Shown here: positions 1-8,698 of the stretch, piece after piece | Layout of the letters: each line of letters begins with the position of its first letter | How positions within the stretch are numbered: the stretch's first letter is position 1 | Assembly: GCF_009856445.1 (NCBI RefSeq) | Contig: NZ_WMFA01000001.1 | Coordinates: 434,001-498,000 of the forward strand | DNA: 64,000 nucleotides | From: Halobacillus litoralis | GTDB lineage: Bacteria > Bacillota > Bacilli > Bacillales > Halobacillaceae | Direction of reading: 5' to 3' | Position numbers and translations under genes: made by a program | The notes under the pieces: model-generated | What the model was told of the DNA's origin: nothing | Databases searched by the model: none | The model's input: only the letters and a program-made list of their open reading frames with translations

Positions 1-1485
1 GACAGAAATGGCTTCATTTGTCAGCTTTAATGAAGGATAACGTCCTTCGCCTGTAGATAGATAGCCTTCTGCGGTTAAAAACTGAATGAAGCGAGTCAAT
101 TCTTTTTCTGTATAATTCGGCATAATGCCATAGGTGGATAATTGTTGGAAACGGAACTGCTTCACCTTTTGATCAGCAGATCCTTTGAGCACCTTAGCTG
201 TTAGACCGGCTCCGAATCTTTCGCCCATACGTTTTACACAGGACAATACCATTTGCGCTTCTTTTGTCATATCCTGTTCTTCACCATCGTGGGTGCAGTT
301 CGTACACTTTCCACATGGCTCAGTGTCTGTCGGATCATCAAAGTAGTCGAGGATGTATTGCTGCAGGCAGGAGTGAGTATGGCAGTAATTCACCATGGCC
401 TGTAGCTTTGTGTACTCATCCTTTTTCTTTTCTTCATTGGGTGACTGGTCGATCAAAAAACGTTGCAGGTTGATATCCTGACTGGAGAAAAGCAATACGC
501 AATCACCAGGCTCTCCATCACGGCCGGCACGACCAGCTTCCTGGTAATAAGACTCAATATTCATTGGCATGGAATAGTGGATGACGTAACGGACGTTTGA
601 TTTATCAATGCCCATCCCGAATGCATTGGTGGCAATCATCGTGGTCACTTCATCTTGAACGAAATCCATCTGGGCCTGTTTTCTTTGATTCTCTGTCATC
701 CCTGCGTGATATTTTCCAGCCGCAAACCCTTTTTTGGTTAAAAGATAATGAAGCTGGTCGGCATCTTTTCGTGTAGCCGTATAAATAATGCCGGATTCAT
801 TGGGAATCTGGGTCAAGTATTCGCTGATGAATTCTCGTTTGTCACGGCCTTTAATAATACGGAAAGACAAGTTGTCCCTTGCGAAACCTGTATTAATGAC
901 ATTTTCATCTTCGACATCAATCAACTCTTTAATGTCTCTGATTACCTCCTGGGTGGCTGTAGCCGTTAGTGCCATAAGGACAGGGAGGTTTGCGACCTTC
1001 TTCAGGGTAGGGACAATCGACCGGTAGCTTGGACGAAAGTCATGCCCCCATTGGGAAATACAATGGGCTTCATCAAAAGCAATTAAGGAAAGAGATATGC
1101 TGTTGATTGCCGCCAGGAAATTAGGTGAGTCGAACCGCTCAGGAGCGACATACACGAAGGAATAGCGGCCTTTTTCCATATCTCTGAGCCTTTGTTGCTG
1201 CTCTGTATGAGAAAGGGAGCTGTTGATATAAGTAGCGGCTACCCCATAGGAAAGGAGGGCATCCACTTGGTCTTTCATCAAAGAGATCAATGGGGATATG
1301 ATGATCGCTGTTCCTTGCAGAGTGAGTCCGGGGATTTGGTAACAGAGGGATTTTCCGCCTCCTGTCGGCATGACAGCCAACGTATTTTTTTGATCTAACA
1401 CATGAGTGATGGCCTCTTTTTGACCAGGACGGAAGGAGGGATAACCGTAGTATTGTTGGAGAATTTTTTCGGCCTGTTGAATCAT
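1..1485 (-). CDS. recQ: ATP-dependent DNA helicase RecQ (C-terminus outside window)
   Basis: Superfamily 2 3'-5' DNA helicase acting in recombination and fork repair. Read on the minus strand, 495 codons are visible without a stop and the frame runs off the window start. Walker A PTGGGKS is near residue 40-46, DEAH followed by CISQWGHDFRPSY near 138, and the helicase C-domain (ATNAFGMGIDKSNVR, QEAGRAGRDG) follows. A zinc-binding cysteine cluster and the start of a winged-helix RQC domain come next, so this is a full RecQ rather than the shorter RecS type. ATG at 1485 is chosen over ATG at 1494 because AAAAGG sits 9 bases before it. An HRDC domain would lie outside the window. Confidence 0.93.
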   Translation of the reverse strand, partial: MIQQAEKILQQYYGYPSFRPGQKEAITHVLDQKNTLAVMPTGGGKSLCYQIPGLTLQGTAIIISPLISLMKDQVDALLSYGVAATYINSSLSHTEQQQRLRDMEKGRYSFVYVAPERFDSPNFLAAINSISLSLIAFDEAHCISQWGHDFRPSYRSIVPTLKKVANLPVLMALTATATQEVIRDIKELIDVEDENVINTGFARDNLSFRIIKGRDKREFISEYLTQIPNESGIIYTATRKDADQLHYLLTKKGFAAGKYHAGMTENQRKQAQMDFVQDEVTTMIATNAFGMGIDKSNVRYVIHYSMPMNIESYYQEAGRAGRDGEPGDCVLLFSSQDINLQRFLIDQSPNEEKKKDEYTKLQAMVNYCHTHSCLQQYILDYFDDPTDTEPCGKCTNCTHDGEEQDMTKEAQMVLSCVKRMGERFGAGLTAKVLKGSADQKVKQFRFQQLSTYGIMPNYTEKELTRFIQFLTAEGYLSTGEGRYPSLKLTNEAISV

Positions 1486-1532
1486 CGTGATCATCCTTTT
1501 ATACATAATCTTCTTTCTCCCACATCTTATCA

Positions 1533-1548
1533 TGTTTCACGTGAAAAC
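1533..1548. promoter_or_regulatory. parS-like ParB/Spo0J binding site
   Basis: TGTTTCACGTGAAAAC matches the Bacillus parS consensus TGTTNCACGTGAAACA at 14 of 16 positions; only the last two bases differ. The central TTTCACGTGAAA is a perfect palindrome. It lies in the 114-base gap between the divergent starts of recQ and the oxidoreductase, where it could also overlap their promoters. Binding is an inference from the motif only. Confidence 0.5.
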
Positions 1549-1599
1549 TGTGGGGAAAACTATAGAAGTCATACCTCTAAATAAAGGAGCGATTGTAAG

Positions 1600-2535
1600 A
1601 TGAAGGCCATTGTTATTGAGCAATATGGAGATAAAGAACAATTAGTAGAAAAAGATGTGAAGCGCCCGGTTCCAAAGGAGAGCCAGGTCATTGTGGAATT
1701 GCACGCCACATCCATCAACCCGATTGACTGGAAGCTTCGGGAAGGTTACTTGAAAGAAATGCTGGACTTTGAATTTCCTATCATTTTAGGATGGGATGCT
1801 GCAGGGATCGTCGCAGAGGTTGGTTCCTCCGTGGATAAATTCAAAGTAGGCGATCGTGTTTTTGCCCGTCCCGATACAACACGAGAAGGAACGTATGCAG
1901 AATACACAGCAGTGGATGAACACCTGCTGGCCCATCTTCCTGAGAATGTCTCTTTTGAGGAAGCGGCTGCCGTGCCATTGGCAGGTCTTACTGCATGGCA
2001 ATGCTTAGTGGACTTTAGTGACATTCAAGAAGGGGATCATGTACTTATCCATGCAGGATCAGGAGGCGTCGGCCACTATGCCATTCAAATTGCAAAACAA
2101 AAAGGGGCTTATGTGGCAGCGACAGCCAGCGGCAAGAACCAGGAGTGGGTAGAGAAGCTGGGTGTTGACCGTTTTATCAACTATAAAGAAGAGGATTTCT
2201 CAGAAGTATTGAGTGACTACGATATTGTCCTCGATACCCTTGGTGGAGAAATCCAGGAAAAAAGCTTTTCTGTCTTGAAAGAAGGCGGACGTCTTCCATC
2301 TATCGTTCAGCCACCGGATGAAGACCTCGCTGCCAAACATGGAGTAAAAGGCGGATTTGTCTGGCTTGAGCCGAGCGGAGATCAATTAGCCAAGCTTGCT
2401 TCCATGATGGAGGATGGAGATTTGGTATCTGTCATCGGACACCGCTTTGACCTTAGTGAAGAAGGATTGAAAGAAGCTCACAGCGTCAGCGAAACTCACC
2501 ATGCCAAAGGTAAAATTGTCATCAACATTAAATAG
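1600..2535 (+). CDS. zinc-less MDR family NADP-dependent oxidoreductase (quinone oxidoreductase-like)
   Basis: A 311-residue medium-chain dehydrogenase/reductase. The N-terminal GroES-like half has NPIDWKLREGY and the conserved GWDAAGIV; the Rossmann half has the nucleotide-binding HAGSGGVGHYAIQIAK near residue 148. The structural-zinc cysteine cluster of alcohol dehydrogenases is absent, which points to the quinone oxidoreductase/enoyl reductase branch using NADPH. AAAGGAG stands 8 bases before the ATG. It is monocistronic, ending at a strong terminator. The substrate cannot be told from sequence. Confidence 0.88.
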   Translation: MKAIVIEQYGDKEQLVEKDVKRPVPKESQVIVELHATSINPIDWKLREGYLKEMLDFEFPIILGWDAAGIVAEVGSSVDKFKVGDRVFARPDTTREGTYAEYTAVDEHLLAHLPENVSFEEAAAVPLAGLTAWQCLVDFSDIQEGDHVLIHAGSGGVGHYAIQIAKQKGAYVAATASGKNQEWVEKLGVDRFINYKEEDFSEVLSDYDIVLDTLGGEIQEKSFSVLKEGGRLPSIVQPPDEDLAAKHGVKGGFVWLEPSGDQLAKLASMMEDGDLVSVIGHRFDLSEEGLKEAHSVSETHHAKGKIVINIK

Positions 2536-2553
2536 GATTTACACCTTCACACA

Positions 2554-2597
2554 GGACCAGGTCACCCCAAACAGGATGACCTGGTCCGTTTTTTTTA
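2554..2597 (+). terminator. Rho-independent terminator of the MDR oxidoreductase gene
   Basis: An 11-bp perfect stem (GGACCAGGTCA with TGACCTGGTCC) is followed by eight T. The first nested repeat locus begins about 20 bases beyond it. Confidence 0.9.
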
Positions 2598-2617
2598 CCC
2601 AAATACGACCTTCACAA

Positions 2618-3143
2618 AAGCTCCCGTTTGTGGAAGACTCGGTTTCGAGACGTTTGTGCAGTGGGTTGGGGCTGCGGGGGATGACTCGCTTTCCGCGGGA
2701 GCGCGGTGAGCCTCCTCGGACTGCGTCCTGTGGGGTCTCACCAAGCACTTTTTTCCCGCAGGAGTCTCGCCATTCCCCTCCGCCCTTTGCCATATAAGTA
2801 TCTCGAAACCACTTCCAGGAAAGTGAAGCAACATGGATTCTCCTACAACATTTTGAATGATAAAGCCTGTTATAGAGCGCTTTATCACTATAGACTCAGG
2901 ATCTGTGAAAGACACTCATACTGGGCAAAGGGGTTCGTTTCTCACTTTTATCGTATGGGGTGGCTGGGAAGCTGCGAGACTCCCGTGGGAGAAAGGAGAT
3001 CGGCGAGATTCCGCAGGGCGTAGCCCGAGGAAGCTCGGCACTCCCCCACAGGAAAGCGAGTAGCTTCCCAGCCACCCCTGACTCCAAATATGGCAAACGA
3101 AGCCCCCAAACATCTCGAAACTGAGTCTTCAAGAAACCTGCCA
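2618..3143. repeat. composite nested palindromic repeat, locus 1 (type I unit, linker, type II unit)
   Basis: It fills most of the 728-base gap between genes and I see no credible coding frame. The left end AAGCTCCCGTTTGTGG precedes a diverged terminal repeat (GACTCGGTTTCGAGAC). The type I unit (about 2630-2822) has a core stem at 2705-2742 (GGTGAG with CTCACC) tipped by GGAC-tgc-GTCC, and outer arms pairing GGGGAT with ATTCCCC. After a private linker, the type II unit (about 2931-3143) has a perfect 17-bp stem, GGGGTGGCTGGGAAGCT with AGCTTCCCAGCCACCCC, and an inner hairpin GGGC-gta-GCCC. It ends with GTCTCGAAACTGAGTC-type sequence and AAGAAACCTGCCA, the right end shared with other loci. Confidence 0.85.
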
Positions 3144-3263
3144 GTTACTTTAGTAACTCTCATAAGAATCGACAATTGTTGTGTAAATTTTCTTACAATT
3201 TATGAGTGAGTGGAGTAAACTAAGGGTAAAGGATTTGTAGTAAGAGGAAATGGAGGAGAGGTC

Positions 3264-4724
3264 GTGCTAACTAATTATCAAACGGGAGTTTATTTTGATG
3301 AAATGATGAAACAGGATGGTGCTCCGAAAAGGCACTACCAATGGTTTTATCAGCTGGTCAATCAATTTACAGAACGTGATTTGATGAATAAGCATGAAAC
3401 AGCTCAACTGAATTTTCTTAGGCAAGGGATTACATTTACTGTGTACAACCACACAGGAGGCACAGAGAGAACGATGCCATTTGACTTCGTTCCGATCATT
3501 ATCCCAAGACAGGATTGGGATGAGATTGAAAAAGGGATGAAGCAGCGAATGACTGCACTCAATCATTTTTTAGAGGATATTTATCATGACCAAGAAATTG
3601 TAGAAGCGGGAATCATCCCAAGAGAGTTGATTGAAAATAATCCTTATTACTACAACAGGCAGGTCAGTGGGATAGACATCCCTCTAAGGAATCATATTTT
3701 CCTAGCAGGAGTCGATTTAATTAGAGATGAAAAAGGTCAGTATCGTGTTCTGGAAGATAATTTGCGTAATCCATCAGGGATGTCCTATGTTTTTCAGAAT
3801 CGTTATGTCATGAGACAAGTGTACCCGGAATTGTTCTTCCAACACTCCATTGAGACATTGGAGCACCAGTTGTCAGAACTTCACCAGGCAGTCACCAGCC
3901 ACTTGCCGGACAACGCAGACCCTCATAAGTCGCCGACGGCCGTTTTATTAACGCCGGGGATTTATAATTCTGCATATTATGATCATGTCTTTCTTGCTCA
4001 ACAAATGGGGATTGAACTGGTAGAAGGAAGAGATTTAATTGTTAAAGATGATGTTGTCTACATGAAAACCATCAAAGGGTTGAAACGGGTAGATATCATT
4101 TATAGAAGAATCGACGATGATTTCCTTGATCCGGAAGCGTTCCGCCCTGACTCTGCTCTCGGAGTTTCGGGTTTGCTAAGGGCTTATCGAAAAGGAAATG
4201 TATCAATACTTAACGGGATAGGCAATGGTGTGGCGGATGATAAAGCGATGTATGTGTATGTTCCAGACATGATTCGCTTCTACCTTGACGAGGATCCGAT
4301 CATTCCGAACGTTGAAACTTACTTCCTCAGTGATCCTGAAAGGCTGGATTATGTGCTGGAGCACATCCATGAACTGGTTGTGAAAAATGTTGGTGCTTCA
4401 GGTGGATATGATATGCTGATTGGTCCACAATCGGACGAAAGTGAACGGGAGGCGTTCAAAAAGAAAATCATAGAGAACCCTCATCAATATATCGCTCAAC
4501 CGACCATTAAACTATCAAGGGCTCCTGCTTATCAGGAAGGTAGATTTTATCCATGCCATGTGGATTTACGTGTGTTTGTAATGAATGGAGAAAAGACGAA
4601 TGTCCTTCCTGGAGGATTATCCCGAGTAGCCCTCAAAGAAGGCTCTCTTGTAGTGAACTCCTCTCAAGGAGGAGGAGGAAAAGATACGTGGATTTTGACA
4701 GAAAGTGGTGATCAACATGCTTAG
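3264..4724 (+). CDS. circularly permuted ATP-grasp type 2 protein (DUF404/DUF407 region)
   Basis: A 486-residue protein of the circularly permuted ATP-grasp class, whose relatives are thought to ligate peptides or amino acids with ATP; the substrate is unknown. Recognisable segments are VLEDNLRNPSGMSYV (about residue 166-180), KNVGASGGYDMLIGP (about 373), and near the C-terminus FYPCHVDLRVFVMNGE and LPGGLSRVAL. GTG start at 3264 with GGAGGAG 6 bases upstream. The stop overlaps the alpha-E gene by 8 bases, and the transglutaminase gene follows. This three-gene order is conserved in many bacteria and suggests that the products act together. Confidence 0.88.
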   Translation: MLTNYQTGVYFDEMMKQDGAPKRHYQWFYQLVNQFTERDLMNKHETAQLNFLRQGITFTVYNHTGGTERTMPFDFVPIIIPRQDWDEIEKGMKQRMTALNHFLEDIYHDQEIVEAGIIPRELIENNPYYYNRQVSGIDIPLRNHIFLAGVDLIRDEKGQYRVLEDNLRNPSGMSYVFQNRYVMRQVYPELFFQHSIETLEHQLSELHQAVTSHLPDNADPHKSPTAVLLTPGIYNSAYYDHVFLAQQMGIELVEGRDLIVKDDVVYMKTIKGLKRVDIIYRRIDDDFLDPEAFRPDSALGVSGLLRAYRKGNVSILNGIGNGVADDKAMYVYVPDMIRFYLDEDPIIPNVETYFLSDPERLDYVLEHIHELVVKNVGASGGYDMLIGPQSDESEREAFKKKIIENPHQYIAQPTIKLSRAPAYQEGRFYPCHVDLRVFVMNGEKTNVLPGGLSRVALKEGSLVVNSSQGGGGKDTWILTESGDQHA

Positions 4725-5679
4725 TCGTGTAGCCGATTCTCTTTACTGGATGTCGCGAAACATAGAAAGAGCCGAAAACAATGCCAGGGTACTACGTGTG
4801 CAGCTCATCCATATGCTGGAGGCTCAAAATCAGGAGTCCGCAGATCGTGATTGGGAAGAGATTGTGGAAGTGTGTGCTTCTGCAAAAGATTACTACAATC
4901 TGTATGATCGTATGGACAGGGAGACCTTGATTCAGTACTTGACCATTAGTCCATTTAACGTGAATTCTCTGATGAATTGCATGAACTTTGCCCGTGAAAA
5001 TGCCCGTTCGACAAGAGATATTCTTCCTGAAGAACTTTGGGAAGTGTTAAATGCTTTTCATTTGGATCAAAAAGAATGGCAGGAGCTTCCGAATACGAGG
5101 CAGCATACGCAGGACTACCTGGATCGTGTCATCAAAACTTCGATGACATCCCAAGGAGTCATTGAGTCCAGTATGAGCCGTGGCACTCCCTACACGTTCA
5201 TTAAAGTGGGGAAATGGCTGGAGCGAGCTGAAAAAACGGCCAGAATATTGAATGTGACGTGTGAGAAAAACAGAAAAGAGGCGGATGTTCCAACAGATCA
5301 CTATTATTATTGGCTGACAGCTCTACAGTTCTTAAACGGTTATGATGCCTATATTAAGGAACACCCGCCTACGATGGAATCCAAGCACGTCCTGAGCTTT
5401 TTGATTAAAGAAGGGACGTTCCCAAGGTCCATTCGTTATTGCATGAACCATGTACTTGAAGCGGTCAACAAACTGGAAAGTGGGAAAATATCCCATTATT
5501 CTGAAGATCTTTTTCAAATGCTTGAGCTCATCCAAGATGAAATTACGAGCACGAATATAGAGGAAATGGATATGAATGAGCTGATGTCATTTCTCGATCA
5601 TTTCCAGGATCGGTGCATGACGCTCAGCCGCATGTTCTCCCAAACGTACTATTTGATTGAACCTGTTCACGTCAAGTAA
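4717..5679 (+). CDS. alpha-E domain protein (DUF403)
   Basis: A 320-residue all-helical alpha-E protein beginning with the family-typical MLSRVADSLYWMSRN. The frame extends upstream to GTG codons, but ATG at 4717 gives the conserved N-terminus and an 8-base overlap with the ATP-grasp stop, consistent with translational coupling. Further family features are NIERAENNARVL near the N-terminus and the internal partial repeat KVGKWLERAEKTARIL. No catalytic motif is evident. By association with ATP-grasp and transglutaminase genes it is a probable partner or scaffold of that system. Confidence 0.88.
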   Translation: MLSRVADSLYWMSRNIERAENNARVLRVQLIHMLEAQNQESADRDWEEIVEVCASAKDYYNLYDRMDRETLIQYLTISPFNVNSLMNCMNFARENARSTRDILPEELWEVLNAFHLDQKEWQELPNTRQHTQDYLDRVIKTSMTSQGVIESSMSRGTPYTFIKVGKWLERAEKTARILNVTCEKNRKEADVPTDHYYYWLTALQFLNGYDAYIKEHPPTMESKHVLSFLIKEGTFPRSIRYCMNHVLEAVNKLESGKISHYSEDLFQMLELIQDEITSTNIEEMDMNELMSFLDHFQDRCMTLSRMFSQTYYLIEPVHVK

Positions 5680-5702
5680 AGGCTATCCAGGAGGAATAAG
5701 CA

Positions 5703-6554
5703 GTGAAATTTCAAATTGAGCACACGAATACGTTTTATTATGAAAATTTTGTCGATCAGAGCATGAATCATATTCGCCTGAAACCAAGGACGGATGAATG
5801 TCAGAGGCTCCTGGCTTACCGGACTGAAATTACTCCAGGGTCGATGACGAAGGAACATATTGATCTCTGGGGGAACCATGTGGAAACCTTCTTTATACCG
5901 GAGAAGCATGAACATTTAACATTAAAAACAATATCGACGGTCAGTATACAAAAAAGTCCATTTATTCGTATGATTGAATGTTCGGAGGAAATGCAGACAA
6001 TCTTTCATTCTGAGCTTTTTCGTCATCACTATCTGGCTTACTTAAACGAAACCCCGTACACTTTCCTGTATAAAGAACAACATGAGGAGATTATCAATGA
6101 AGTCGGAGACGCAAAGGACCCTATCCGCTTTTCTTTAAGGTTGATGGAGTATATCAATCAATTGATCCGCTATGATACAACCACGACCCAGGTCAATACT
6201 AAGGCCTACGAATCATGGCCATTAAGGTCTGGGGTGTGCCAGGACTTTGCCCATATTATGATTGGGGTCTTAAGGTCGCAGGGAGTACCTGCACGTTATG
6301 TGAGTGGTTATCTTTATGTTGGGGAAGATTCAGCTCTTGTTGGAGATGCGGCCACGCACGCGTGGGTGGAAGTGATGGTGCCCGGAATCGGATGGATTGG
6401 TTTGGACCCTACCAACAATGTCGAAGCATTAGAACAGCATATTAGAATTGGTACTGGAAGAGATTATGCTGATGTCAGTCCACTTCAAGGAGTCTATCGA
6501 GGCGGTGGCCAGAACCTTGATGTGAAAGTCAGTGTGACGCTTCTGGACCATTAA
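5703..6554 (+). CDS. transglutaminase-like cysteine protease/peptidase
   Basis: A 283-residue protein with the bacterial transglutaminase N-terminal beta region (MKFQIEHTNTFYYENFV) and a transglutaminase-like core. The catalytic triad is visible: C179 in SGVCQDFAH, H219 in THAWVEV, D235 in GLDPTNN. GTG start preceded by AGGAGG. No signal peptide or membrane segment, so a cytoplasmic enzyme. It closes the ATP-grasp/alpha-E cassette and probably cleaves or transfers an amide bond in the product of the ligase; that role is inference. Confidence 0.9.
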   Translation: MKFQIEHTNTFYYENFVDQSMNHIRLKPRTDECQRLLAYRTEITPGSMTKEHIDLWGNHVETFFIPEKHEHLTLKTISTVSIQKSPFIRMIECSEEMQTIFHSELFRHHYLAYLNETPYTFLYKEQHEEIINEVGDAKDPIRFSLRLMEYINQLIRYDTTTTQVNTKAYESWPLRSGVCQDFAHIMIGVLRSQGVPARYVSGYLYVGEDSALVGDAATHAWVEVMVPGIGWIGLDPTNNVEALEQHIRIGTGRDYADVSPLQGVYRGGGQNLDVKVSVTLLDH

Positions 6555-6556
6555 AA

Positions 6557-6588
6557 AAATCCCTCTCCACCTTGGAGAGGGATTTTCA
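6557..6588. terminator. bidirectional terminator between the transglutaminase gene and brnQ
   Basis: AATCCCTCTCC pairs with GGAGAGGGATT; A-run on the left and T-run on the right. It serves both converging genes. Confidence 0.85.
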
Positions 6589-6592
6589 TACG

Positions 6593-7912
6593 TTAACCGT
6601 TCTGAAAGCTTTCTTTATGACGAGGCTGTCCTTTAAAATAATCAAAAAGAAGTCCAATGACTCCTCCGATAAAGGCAGGGAGGATCCAGCTTAAATTCAA
6701 TTCGAATAAAGGAAGTTGACTAATCAATGGTTCGATGGCAGAAACATCGGCTCCAAAAGCAACGAGTCCGTCATATACCCCTATGACCGCAGTCAACAAA
6801 ATAGCTCCTCTATACACATAAGGCGAGTGGTTAAAGAGTGGGCTCATGAAAGTAAGGGCAACGAGAACAATCGTGATTGGATAAACGAACACTAGCACTG
6901 GGACGGAATAAGCAATGATTTGATTCAATCCGATATTGGATATAGCGAAACTGATCAGCGTAACTATAATGGTGACGTGCTTATAAGTAAGCCCTGGTAC
7001 ACGTTTTGAAAAGAACTGCCCACAGGCGACAGTCAAACCGATACAGGTCGTCAAACAGGCAAGTCCTACAATTAAACCAAGTAAGAGCGTACCTATATCT
7101 CCATACATGATTTGTGCAGCGCCGGCAAGGATGGCACTCCCATTATCATAAGACCCTTCTGTTGCCATTCTAGCACCGATCCAACCAATCGCTACATAGA
7201 CAGTGGTCAGGCCGATAGCTGTCACTAACCCTGCTTTTAATGTGCGGGCGGTTAACGTTTTAGGATCCGTAACTCCGCGATCACGGAAGGATGAAACAAC
7301 GATAATACCGAAAGCAAGAGAAGCAATGGCGTCCATGGTCAAGTAACCTTCAATAAATCCCGTAAAGAAAGGTTGTGTCTGATACTTTTCTCCTGCAGGT
7401 TGGATGGGGCCATCAAGCAGAAAGAAGCTTCCAATGACAAGACCAAGGATAGCCAGGAACAAAGTTGGGGTCAAAATTTGTCCTACGCGATCCACGAGTT
7501 TAGATGGATTGCGGCTGAGCCAATAAACGAGTATGAAAAATAAGACCGTAAAAATGAATAATGTCAACGATTTGCCGTTCGTAAATGGAACGATGCCTGT
7601 TTCAAAGGCGACGTTCGCTGCCCTTGGGATGGCAAAGAAAGGTCCAATGACAAGGTAGACCATCGATGTAAATAATATTCCGAACATCGGGTGTACACGT
7701 CCAGCTAATTGTACAGCACCGTTACGTACAAGTGATATAGCTGCTACTGTTACAATAGGTAACCCTACACCAGTAATGACAAAACCGAAAATAGCAGGAA
7801 AGTAGGATGTTCCTGATTCAATACCGAGGGAAACAGGATAGATCAAGTTTCCAGCACCGAAAAACAAAGCGAACAACGTGAATCCAATAAAGATGGTGTC
7901 TCTTGCTTTCAT
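6593..7912 (-). CDS. brnQ: branched-chain amino acid transport system II carrier protein
   Basis: A 439-residue polytopic membrane protein of the LIVCS family, importing Leu, Ile and Val with Na+ or H+. The N-terminus MKARDTIFIGFTLFALFFGAG and FGAGNLIYPVSLG are hallmark sequence, followed by about 12 hydrophobic segments. ATG at 7912 is preceded by GAGGAGG. Monocistronic. Its leader holds a small terminator-like hairpin. Confidence 0.93.
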   Translation of the reverse strand: MKARDTIFIGFTLFALFFGAGNLIYPVSLGIESGTSYFPAIFGFVITGVGLPIVTVAAISLVRNGAVQLAGRVHPMFGILFTSMVYLVIGPFFAIPRAANVAFETGIVPFTNGKSLTLFIFTVLFFILVYWLSRNPSKLVDRVGQILTPTLFLAILGLVIGSFFLLDGPIQPAGEKYQTQPFFTGFIEGYLTMDAIASLAFGIIVVSSFRDRGVTDPKTLTARTLKAGLVTAIGLTTVYVAIGWIGARMATEGSYDNGSAILAGAAQIMYGDIGTLLLGLIVGLACLTTCIGLTVACGQFFSKRVPGLTYKHVTIIVTLISFAISNIGLNQIIAYSVPVLVFVYPITIVLVALTFMSPLFNHSPYVYRGAILLTAVIGVYDGLVAFGADVSAIEPLISQLPLFELNLSWILPAFIGGVIGLLFDYFKGQPRHKESFQNG

Positions 7913-7949
7913 ACTGGCTCCTCCTCATAGATGTCTGTATATTTTGCGT

Positions 7950-7981
7950 AAAAAAAGCGCTCTTATCCAAAAGGTGAGCGG
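7950..7981 (-). terminator. weak terminator-like hairpin in the brnQ leader
   Basis: On the minus strand CGCTC pairs with GAGCG followed by seven T, about 40 bases before the brnQ start. It could be an attenuator, but no T-box sequence or leader peptide is seen. The rest of 7982-8175 shows nothing I can identify. Confidence 0.3.
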
Positions 7982-8174
7982 CAATAATCTAGGATTTTGC
8001 ATGATTTTCATTGTTAAAAAGTGAATGAGATTAACGCACCGCCGTAATACTATCAATGTCACACCTTTCTGTCAATTATTTTTTTAGAAAATTTAAAAGG
8101 TTATGATTACCATCCCATTTTTTGTGTGATTCCCTTACAAAATAAGGATTTATTCAACACTATGGCGGGGTTAT

Positions 8175-8570
8175 TGACGGTCCGGTTTCGAGACTTTTGT
8201 TATGTGGATGGGTGGTTCAGGGAATAATTCGCTTTCCGCGGGGAAACAGGAAGTGAGGTCGTTCGATGTTGGCACAGGACGTGTCGAACTTAATCGAACT
8301 TCCTTTATTCTTTTGATCCTCCTCGGCTTCCGTCCCTTTGCTATGGAAGATTATCGAAACCATACTTCTCCAGAGTACGTAAAAGCTTGATGCAGCGTTT
8401 TTAGCTCTAATACTTGAATGGTGGAAAAAATCCACTTTAGTATAGGCGTTCGTTTCTCACGATATCGAATGGGGTGGTAGGTAAGCGAGTAACTTCCCGG
8501 CCCCCCTGCGCTCACCCGGGTGACGAAAACCAGATATCTTGAATCAGACACTTCCACAATTAGGAGCAAA
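8175..8570. repeat. degenerate composite palindromic repeat, locus 2
   Basis: The type I half (about 8180-8372) keeps GGTTTCGAGACTTTTGT, CGCTTTCCGCGGGG and the right arm TTATCGAAACC. Its usual core is replaced by another hairpin, GGAAGT with ACTTCC enclosing GTTCGA with TCGAAC (8249-8305). A linker precedes a shortened type II half (about 8446-8562) that shares CGTTTCTCAC with locus 1 and CACCCGGGTGACGAAA with the locus 5 tail. It lies between the divergent brnQ and antiporter genes. No coding function is seen in 8571-8698. Confidence 0.65.
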
Positions 8571-8698
8571 TGGGTAGAAGGTTTAATGTAAGGGTAATAT
8601 TTTACAGACAATTTAGTTTACAGATGAGGGAGAGGCATATAGAATATGTCTATATTACTTGAGGGTCGTACATACACCTTACAGAAGGAGACTGTTTA

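Noticed and set aside
2501-3175. Several open frames of 65-106 codons within repeat locus 1, and similar ones in loci 2, 4 and 5
   Set aside because: They follow the palindromes, occur on both strands, lack ribosome sites and break between copies; they are by-products of the repeat sequence.
7913-8060. T-box leader for brnQ
   Set aside because: No T-box sequence or specifier stem is visible; only a weak hairpin with a T-run.
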